Below, one piece after another: positions 5,339-10,736 of a stretch of DNA of 10,736 nt. Position numbers and translations under genes: made by a program. This stretch comes from an uncultured Arcobacter sp. (GTDB taxonomy: Bacteria; Campylobacterota; Campylobacteria; Campylobacterales; Arcobacteraceae): contig CAJXII010000040.1 of assembly GCA_913054415.1 (NCBI GenBank), forward strand, positions 1 through 10,736. Direction: 5' to 3'. The notes beneath the pieces are model-generated. The model made no database searches. It was not told the DNA's origin and saw only the letters and a list, made by a program, of their open reading frames with translations. Position 1 is the stretch's first letter. Every line of letters starts with the position of its first letter.

Positions 5339-6961
5339 ATGTTTAATTTTAACAACAATTTATCAGAGATAACTGTTTTATACTGTGAAGATGAAAAAGA
5401 GCTAAGAGAAGCTACGCAAGTTATATTAGAAAATTTTACTTTCAAACAATATATAGCTGTTGATGGGAGAGAAGGTTTAGAGATATTTAAAACTCATCAA
5501 GATGAAATAGATCTAATTATCACTGATGTAAATATGCCACATATTAATGGTTTAGAGATGGCAAAACAGATCAAAGAGATAAATCCAGATATTCCAATCA
5601 TCGTAGCTACAGCATTTTCTAATAGTGATTATCTACTTGAAGCTATTGATATAGGGATCGATAAATATGTCTTAAAACCTGTAAATATCAAAAAACTTCT
5701 TGAAGTTATGAATCAATCTTTACTTTATCATGAATTAAGAAACTTATATATTGATAGTATGACAAAACTGCCAAATAGAAATGCTTTTGTAAAAGATAAT
5801 CAAGAGAAAAATGAAGCACTTTTGATGTTAGTAGATATAGATAAATTTTCTGTAGTCAATGATCTTTATGGTGAGGCTATGGGAGATCAAATTTTAGTTC
5901 AATTTACTGATAAATTAAAACAATATTTTCCAAACGATAAGTATAAAATATATAGAGTTGGAGCTGATAAATTTTTGATATGGTGTCAAGATTATTTAAC
6001 TCTTGAAACAGAACTTAAATCAATAGCAAAACAGTTAATAGATGATATTGAAGAAAATGGTATCAATTTAGCAAATTACGAGATATATCTAGGTATAACT
6101 GTTGCTATTGCAAAATCTGATGATCAACACACTTACGAATATACACAAAGGGTGCTTCAAAAAGCAAGAAAACAATATATGTCTATTATGATATATGACA
6201 AAGAGGCTTTTGCTGAGCATTCAAATTATGAAGAGAATATCAAATGGATAAAAGAGTTAAAACACAACTCTCAAACTCATAGATTTAAACCATATTTTCA
6301 ACCAATAGTTGATGCTTTAACACAAGAAGTTTATAAATATGAATCTTTGATAAGATATATAGATGAAGATGGCAATGAAGTAGCTCCTTATAAATTTTTA
6401 CCAATAGCAAAAAAAGCAAAACTTTTTCCAATTATTATGAATATTATGCTTCAAGGTGCTATTGATATTATCAAAGAGAAAAATATAAAAGTATCTGTAA
6501 ATGTTTCTTATGATGATATTATCAATGAAGATACACTAATGTATATCTATGGCACACTAAAAACAAATCCAGCTGAAGCACAACTGTTGGATTTTGAGAT
6601 ACTAGAAAGTGAAGAGATAGAAAATTTTGAGTATGTTAGAGAATTTATCAAAAAAGTAAGAGAGTGTGGTTCAAGAGTAGGTATAGATGACTTTGGTGAA
6701 GGATATTCAAACTTTAATATGCTAGAGGAGTTAAATATCGATTTTGTAAAAATAGATGGTTCTTTGATTAAAAATATTGATCATCTGCCAAAACAAGCAC
6801 TTATTGTTGAAACAATTTCAAATTTTTGTCAAAAATTAGGCATCAAAACTGTAGCAGAGTTTGTAAGCAGTAAAGAGATATACGAAAAAGTAAAATCTTT
6901 AGATATAAACTATATACAAGGTTGGTATTTTGGCAAAGCTCAAGATGGTAGTAAAATATAA
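5339..6961 (+). CDS. Response regulator with degenerate GGDEF and probably active EAL domain (c-di-GMP signalling)
   Basis: This cytoplasmic 540-residue protein has three domains. The receiver (about 10-128) has E17/D18, the phospho-acceptor D63 in ITDVNMP, T91 and K113, so it should be phosphorylated by an unlinked histidine kinase. The GGDEF domain (about 135-290) keeps DIDKF (166-170), but its signature reads GADKF (208-212) instead of GGDEF, losing the second Gly and the Glu, so diguanylate cyclase activity is unlikely. The EAL domain (about 305-535) has ESL (335-337) in place of EAL but keeps the expected catalytic set: E335, N388, E420/E423, D450-D451 in DDFGEGYS, K471 in KIDGS, E507 in TVAEF and Q527 in IQGWYFGK. 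I infer a phosphorylation-controlled c-di-GMP phosphodiesterase, possibly with GTP sensing by the dead GGDEF domain, but activity is untested. No cognate kinase lies nearby. Its stop is 1 nt from the convergent gene's stop. Confidence 0.93.
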   Translation: MFNFNNNLSEITVLYCEDEKELREATQVILENFTFKQYIAVDGREGLEIFKTHQDEIDLIITDVNMPHINGLEMAKQIKEINPDIPIIVATAFSNSDYLLEAIDIGIDKYVLKPVNIKKLLEVMNQSLLYHELRNLYIDSMTKLPNRNAFVKDNQEKNEALLMLVDIDKFSVVNDLYGEAMGDQILVQFTDKLKQYFPNDKYKIYRVGADKFLIWCQDYLTLETELKSIAKQLIDDIEENGINLANYEIYLGITVAIAKSDDQHTYEYTQRVLQKARKQYMSIMIYDKEAFAEHSNYEENIKWIKELKHNSQTHRFKPYFQPIVDALTQEVYKYESLIRYIDEDGNEVAPYKFLPIAKKAKLFPIIMNIMLQGAIDIIKEKNIKVSVNVSYDDIINEDTLMYIYGTLKTNPAEAQLLDFEILESEEIENFEYVREFIKKVRECGSRVGIDDFGEGYSNFNMLEELNIDFVKIDGSLIKNIDHLPKQALIVETISNFCQKLGIKTVAEFVSSKEIYEKVKSLDINYIQGWYFGKAQDGSKI

Positions 6962-6962
6962 A

Positions 6963-7226
6963 CTATCTATCTTGAATCTTTTTATCAAAACATTGCATAG
7001 CTGGTATTGAGATACCACTTTTACTATTACCAAATACAACAACACATATTTTATTTGGATTTGCTTTTGGTGTAAATTCATATACTCTTGGATTTAGTCC
7101 TGCTGTATCTATAGTATAACTATGATCTGGTTTTACCTCTTGCATCGCCATCCCTGAAATTGTAGAAAACATACCTGCTTGAGATATATTTAAAAATAAC
7201 ATCACTAAAGCTAAATATTTTATCAT
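6963..7226 (-). CDS. Small secreted protein of unknown function
   Basis: I do not recognise this 87-residue protein. It opens with a clear signal peptide, MIKYLALVMLFLNISQA, with likely cleavage near A17, and no lipobox cysteine, so it should be periplasmic or secreted. The mature part contains the segment TIDTAGLNPRVYEF (38-51), a hydrophobic strand ICVVVFG (60-66) and two cysteines, C61 and C79, which could form a disulfide. The start at 7224-7226 is chosen because AAGGAT lies 5 nt upstream and it gives a proper signal peptide. An upstream in-frame ATG at 7328 would overlap mgtE and add a non-signal-like leader. The gene converges on the EAL gene with a 1-nt gap and no terminator between them. 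Confidence 0.72.
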   Translation of the reverse strand: MIKYLALVMLFLNISQAGMFSTISGMAMQEVKPDHSYTIDTAGLNPRVYEFTPKANPNKICVVVFGNSKSGISIPAMQCFDKKIQDR

Positions 7227-7231
7227 AACTG

Positions 7232-7237
7232 ATCCTT
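7232..7237 (-). promoter_or_regulatory. Shine-Dalgarno that sets the start of the small secreted protein
   Basis: AAGGAT on the minus strand ends 5 nt before the ATG at 7224-7226. It decides this start over an in-frame ATG about 100 nt upstream that lies within mgtE. Confidence 0.65.
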
Positions 7238-7264
7238 TTTTATAAAATTCTTCTATGCTTATTT

Positions 7265-7294
7265 TACTAAAATTAATATAAATTTTAGTATAAT
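7265..7294 (+). promoter_or_regulatory. mgtE promoter: TATAAT just before the start codon, overlapped by a palindrome
   Basis: A consensus TATAAT lies at 7289-7294, only 7 nt before the mgtE ATG at 7302. The predicted transcription start falls at 7301-7302, on or beside the A of the ATG, so the mRNA would be leaderless; no Shine-Dalgarno is present. An inverted repeat with 10-bp arms, TACTAAAATT (7265-7274) and AATTTTAGTA (7281-7290), 6 nt apart, runs into the -10 box and could be an operator. It also lies in the promoter region of the divergent small secreted protein. Confidence 0.55.
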
Positions 7295-7301
7295 CGCTCC
7301 T

Positions 7302-8669
7302 ATGATAAAAGATAATACAGATACACAATCATTAATAGATAAACTACTACAAGCTATACAAGATTATAAAAGTGATAACAATACAATACACCCTTACGAT
7401 ATATCTGAATTATTGCTAGAATTAAGAGAAGATGATCAAAATAGTTATCTTAAAATTTTAAAGAAGATTCCCCATGAGCTATTTGCAGATGTTTTATCTG
7501 AGATGCCTGATTATATTCAAGAGGAGATAACTGAACTTTTAAGCACACGAAAAATAGCAGATATTGCTTCACGGATGGATACAGATGATGCTGCTGATTT
7601 TATCCAAACTGTAAGTGAAGACAATGATGAAACAGCACAAAAAATCTTAGATAATTTTGAAGATGATGATAAACAAATTATCTCACAACTTATCTCTTAT
7701 GATGAAGATGAAGCTGGTTCTTATATGCAAACAGAGTTATTTGGAGCAAATATCTCTGAAAAAATAGGAAATGCTATTAGTCGTCTTAAAAGATTAAAAC
7801 AAAGTGATGAGTTAGATAATATTTGGCATTGTCATATTACAGATGATGATGGGCATTTTATAGGTTCAGTAGGATTAGAAGAGTTAATTATTTTTGAGCA
7901 TAATCTTAAATTTGAAGATATACCATCAGATAAATTAAAAGATTTTAAGGTCAATCACAAAACTGATATCAAAGATGTTGTAGAGATGGTTACAAACTAT
8001 AACTTAACATCTATACCTGTAGTAGATGATAATAATATCTTAATAGGAAGAATTACATCAGATGATATCTATGATATTATAGAAGAGAGTGCAACAGAGC
8101 AAATCTATAATATGGCAGGGGTTGATGATGAAGCGGAGCAAGAAGAGGATCTTTTTGAGATAGGTAAAACACGAGCCACTTGGCTTGGTATCAATTTACT
8201 TACTGCAATTGCAGCTTCTGTAGTAATTGGTTTTTTTGACCAAACAATTCAGTCAATAGTAGCATTGGCAGTTCTTATGCCAATAGTAGCATCTATGGGT
8301 GGAAATGCTGGAACACAAACACTTACAGTTACAGTTAGACAGATGGCATTAGGTGATATTGATAATGAAGATGCAAAAAAAACTATCTATAAAGAGATCG
8401 TTTTATCTTTGGCCAATGGGATGATTTTTGCTATAGTTATTGGGATAATCTCATATATTTGGTTTGATATGCCAATGTTAGGGGTAGTGATTGCTTTATC
8501 TATGGTTATTAATCTATTATGTGCTGGTTTTTTTGGATCAGTTATCCCTTTACTTTTGGAAAAATTTAATATCGATCCAGCTATAGGAAGCACTGTAATA
8601 TTAACTACAATTACAGATGTAGTAGGATTTTTTAGCTTCTTAGGTTTGGCAACTTTAATTTTATTGTAA
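7302..8669 (+). CDS. mgtE: MgtE-family magnesium transporter
   Basis: MgtE is a Mg2+-gated, Mg2+-selective channel of the inner membrane whose cytosolic domains close the pore when Mg2+ is plentiful. The 455-residue length is typical. The N domain (about 25-130) begins with HPYDISELLLEL (30-41) and holds acidic helical repeats. The paired CBS domains (about 133-265) start with YDEDEAGSYM (133-142, matching the family's YPExxAGxxM) and include TSIPVVDDN (236-244). The C-terminal membrane domain (about 290-455) has five helices with the hallmark GGNAGTQ (333-339) and the pore aspartate D439 in ITDVVGFF. The family's N-terminal motif begins at residue 30, so the ATG at 7302 is the only sensible ATG. 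It lacks a Shine-Dalgarno and sits 7 nt after a TATAAT. A Mg2+-sensing M-box riboswitch is ruled out here because there is no room for a leader. The helicase gene follows after 4 nt. Confidence 0.95.
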   Translation: MIKDNTDTQSLIDKLLQAIQDYKSDNNTIHPYDISELLLELREDDQNSYLKILKKIPHELFADVLSEMPDYIQEEITELLSTRKIADIASRMDTDDAADFIQTVSEDNDETAQKILDNFEDDDKQIISQLISYDEDEAGSYMQTELFGANISEKIGNAISRLKRLKQSDELDNIWHCHITDDDGHFIGSVGLEELIIFEHNLKFEDIPSDKLKDFKVNHKTDIKDVVEMVTNYNLTSIPVVDDNNILIGRITSDDIYDIIEESATEQIYNMAGVDDEAEQEEDLFEIGKTRATWLGINLLTAIAASVVIGFFDQTIQSIVALAVLMPIVASMGGNAGTQTLTVTVRQMALGDIDNEDAKKTIYKEIVLSLANGMIFAIVIGIISYIWFDMPMLGVVIALSMVINLLCAGFFGSVIPLLLEKFNIDPAIGSTVILTTITDVVGFFSFLGLATLILL

Positions 8670-8673
8670 TTTT

Positions 8674-10713
8674 ATGCCATTATCAAATCTAAATAAAGAG
8701 CAATACTCTTCAGCTACTTGTGATCTTGGACATAATCTAATAATAGCAAGTGCAGGGACAGGAAAAACATCTACCATTGTTGGTAGGATTGCTCATCTTT
8801 TACAAAATAATACAAAACCACAAGAGATACTTTTGCTAACTTTTACAAATAAAGCTGCTTCTGAGATGGTTAGCAGAGTTGGTAAATTTTTTGGTAAAGA
8901 TATAGCAAGTTCTATCAATGCAGGAACTTTTCATAGTATAAGTTATAAACTATTAAAAAGATTAGATTTTTCAATAACTTTAAAGCAACCAAATGAGTTA
9001 AAAACACTTTTTAAATCTATATATGAAAAAAGAGTTTTTTTAAATATTGATGAAGAGGCAAAACCCTATGATGGTGGCTATTTGTATGATATATATTCAT
9101 TGTATCTAAATAGTAACTATGATCAAACTTTTGCCCAATGGCTTCTTGATAGAAATGAAGCTCATAAGTTATATACAGATATATATGAAGATGTAATAGA
9201 TGAGTTTAATCAAATTAAAAAAGAGTATGGTTATGTTAATTTTGATGATCTTTTGATATTGATGTTACAAACTTTGCAAAATAGTGAAAAAAACCTATTT
9301 GATTTTAAAGAGATTTTAGTAGATGAATATCAAGATACAAACCCTTTGCAGGGTAAACTTTTAGATGCTTTTAGATCAAAAAGTTTATTTTGTGTAGGAG
9401 ATTTTGATCAAAGTATATATGCTTTTAATGGAAGTGATATAGAGATAATCTCATCATTTACCACTAGATATAAAAATAGTAATGTTTGGACTTTGACAAA
9501 AAATTATCGTTCAACCAAACCAATTTTGGATCTAGCTTCAAAAGTGATAGAGCATAATCAAAGAATTTATGAAAAAAATCTTGAAGTTGTAAGAAAAGAA
9601 CAACCACATCAACCAACACTTTTGGCTTTTGATGAACTTTATAATCAATATGAGTATATTGCAAATAACATCGCAAAAACAACTACACCATACAATGAGA
9701 TAGCAATAATATATCGAAATAACTCAAGTGCGGATGGTATTGAAGCAAATTTAAGAGATTTATCAATAGCATCTAAAAGAAAAGGTGGACATAGTTTTTT
9801 TGATGCCAAAGAGATAAAAGCTATCCTTGATATTTTGACACTTATAGATAGTTCAAATGATATGATGGCATTTATACATATAGTTGAATATGGTAAATCA
9901 ATAGGTAAAGCAATAGCAAAAGATATATTTGATGCACTAATAAGATTAGGGGATGGTAATATTTTAAAAGGGTTATTTAATCCTGATGACAATATAAAAA
10001 ACCCTTATAAAAAAGATTTTATTAAAAATGAACAATTAGGATTGTTTGATGATTTTATAGAGATGGGTAGTGTTGCTAGATTTAAAGATTTGGGATTTGA
10101 TGACAGATTTTTAGGTAATAGTATATTAAAACATCCAAAATTATCTGTAGATGGTGCTATATATCTATACCATTTTTATCAACTTTTAAAAGAGCTAAAA
10201 AGGGTAACTCATCCTTTAAGTGCTATTAAACATATATATAAAAGTGATATGTTTCTTACAATATTAGATATTTTATCAAATAATAGAGCAAAACAAAAAG
10301 ATGGCACTATAAATGAATCTATCAAACAATCTTCACTTTTTAAAGCAAAACGAAGAGTTGCTACTTTGGAGCAATTAGCTTTTAAACATAACAATATCAA
10401 TCATTTTTTAAATGCTATGATTTTAGGTGGTCAAGAGCTAACTCAAGGTGAGGGGGTCAATCTTCTATCTATTCATGCTAGTAAAGGGTTAGAATTTACA
10501 GAGGTTTATGTATGTGATCTAATGGAGGGAAGATTTCCAAATAAAACTCTTATGAGTAAAGGTGGTAGCATAGAGGAGGAGAGAAGACTTTTTTATGTTG
10601 CAGTTACTAGAGCAAAAGATATTTTATATTTAAGTTATGCAAAATATGATAGAGTAAAAAAAATAGATTTTATACATAGTCAATTTTTAAAAGAGGCAGG
10701 ATTGGTTAAATAA
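8674..10713 (+). CDS. UvrD/Rep-family superfamily 1A ATP-dependent DNA helicase
   Basis: This 679-residue 3'-5' DNA helicase would unwind duplex DNA in repair or replication restart. The full motif set is visible: Q motif LNKEQ (6-10), motif I ASAGTGKT (25-32), Ia LTFTNKAA (55-62), II VDEYQD (216-221), III GDFDQSIYAFNG (242-253), IV YRNN (347-350), V LLSIHASKGLEF (597-608) and VI EEERRLFYVAVTRAKD (634-649). Motif III has GDFDQS where UvrD/PcrA usually have GDDDQS. Length is close to UvrD/PcrA/Rep. I do not assign uvrD versus rep or pcrA, because the sequence alone does not settle it. The gene starts 4 nt after mgtE with no Shine-Dalgarno, so its translation probably depends on ribosomes finishing mgtE. 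The ORF is complete. Confidence 0.93.
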   Translation: MPLSNLNKEQYSSATCDLGHNLIIASAGTGKTSTIVGRIAHLLQNNTKPQEILLLTFTNKAASEMVSRVGKFFGKDIASSINAGTFHSISYKLLKRLDFSITLKQPNELKTLFKSIYEKRVFLNIDEEAKPYDGGYLYDIYSLYLNSNYDQTFAQWLLDRNEAHKLYTDIYEDVIDEFNQIKKEYGYVNFDDLLILMLQTLQNSEKNLFDFKEILVDEYQDTNPLQGKLLDAFRSKSLFCVGDFDQSIYAFNGSDIEIISSFTTRYKNSNVWTLTKNYRSTKPILDLASKVIEHNQRIYEKNLEVVRKEQPHQPTLLAFDELYNQYEYIANNIAKTTTPYNEIAIIYRNNSSADGIEANLRDLSIASKRKGGHSFFDAKEIKAILDILTLIDSSNDMMAFIHIVEYGKSIGKAIAKDIFDALIRLGDGNILKGLFNPDDNIKNPYKKDFIKNEQLGLFDDFIEMGSVARFKDLGFDDRFLGNSILKHPKLSVDGAIYLYHFYQLLKELKRVTHPLSAIKHIYKSDMFLTILDILSNNRAKQKDGTINESIKQSSLFKAKRRVATLEQLAFKHNNINHFLNAMILGGQELTQGEGVNLLSIHASKGLEFTEVYVCDLMEGRFPNKTLMSKGGSIEEERRLFYVAVTRAKDILYLSYAKYDRVKKIDFIHSQFLKEAGLVK

Positions 10714-10736
10714 AAGATATTTTTATCTAGTTTTAT
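10714..10736 (+). terminator. Weak possible terminator after the helicase, at the window edge
   Basis: AGATA (10715-10719) can pair with TATCT (10724-10728) around a TTTT loop, followed by AGTTTTAT. The 5-bp AT-rich stem is weak, and the sequence stops at 10736, so read-through into a following gene is equally likely. Confidence 0.2.

Noticed and set aside
7227..7301. M-box type Mg2+ riboswitch before mgtE
   Set aside because: The whole gap is 75 nt, and the TATAAT lies 7 nt before the ATG, leaving no transcribed leader for such a structure.
7227..7328. Longer N-terminus for the small secreted protein, from an ATG at 7328
   Set aside because: It would overlap mgtE on the opposite strand and hide a clear signal peptide. 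The ATG at 7226 has its own AAGGAT site.
9645..9992. Minus-strand 115-codon frame inside the helicase gene
   Set aside because: It lies opposite a continuous helicase reading frame with the full motif set. Composition is typical of an antisense shadow.
1..10736. Mobile elements, CRISPR arrays, tRNA or rRNA genes
   Set aside because: I saw no transposase or integrase motifs, no spaced direct repeats and no recognisable structural RNA sequence. Nearly all the DNA is covered by ordinary genes.

Overview
The window is very AT-rich, densely packed DNA, most likely from a member of the Campylobacterota (Arcobacter / Sulfurimonas / Sulfurovum-like; the genus is not resolved). The best pointers are a Helicobacter/Campylobacter-type cytochrome c-553, a ccoI-ccoS pair for cbb3 oxidase assembly, a short one-domain asparaginase-like protein, and the codon use. 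I see no insertion sequence, prophage, CRISPR array, tRNA or rRNA. It reads as ordinary chromosomal DNA rather than an accessory island.

Layout. Positions 1-150 hold no gene I can assign. They contain an open plus-strand frame that stops beside hemH, and broken but coding-like minus-strand frames. Positions 151-1673 (minus) are a two-gene operon: an orphan ABC ATPase followed after 2 nt by ferrochelatase hemH, which starts with TTG. A divergent intergenic region (1674-1804) leads to a plus-strand cytochrome c-553 (1805-2077) ending in a strong hairpin terminator. Facing it, positions 2141-5241 (minus) form an operon of an asparaginase-fold protein, the copper P-type ATPase CcoI and the oxidase assembly protein CcoS. 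From 5339 a plus-strand REC-GGDEF-EAL protein runs to 6961 and meets, 1 nt away, a convergent small secreted protein of unknown function (6963-7226, minus). Divergent from that, plus-strand mgtE (7302-8669) and a UvrD/Rep-family helicase (8674-10713) look co-transcribed.

Functional theme. The left half centres on microaerobic respiration. HemH makes protoheme, cytochrome c-553 carries electrons to the cbb3 oxidase, CcoI moves copper for that oxidase, and CcoS is needed for its assembly. The right half holds a c-di-GMP-type signalling protein, a Mg2+ channel and a DNA helicase, with no obvious link among them.

No undescribed system is evident. The items most worth a second look are the apparently leaderless mgtE promoter with a palindrome across its -10, the half-length asparaginase overlapping ccoI, the unknown 87-residue secreted protein, the degenerate GGDEF site, and the unexplained coding-like signal at 1-150.
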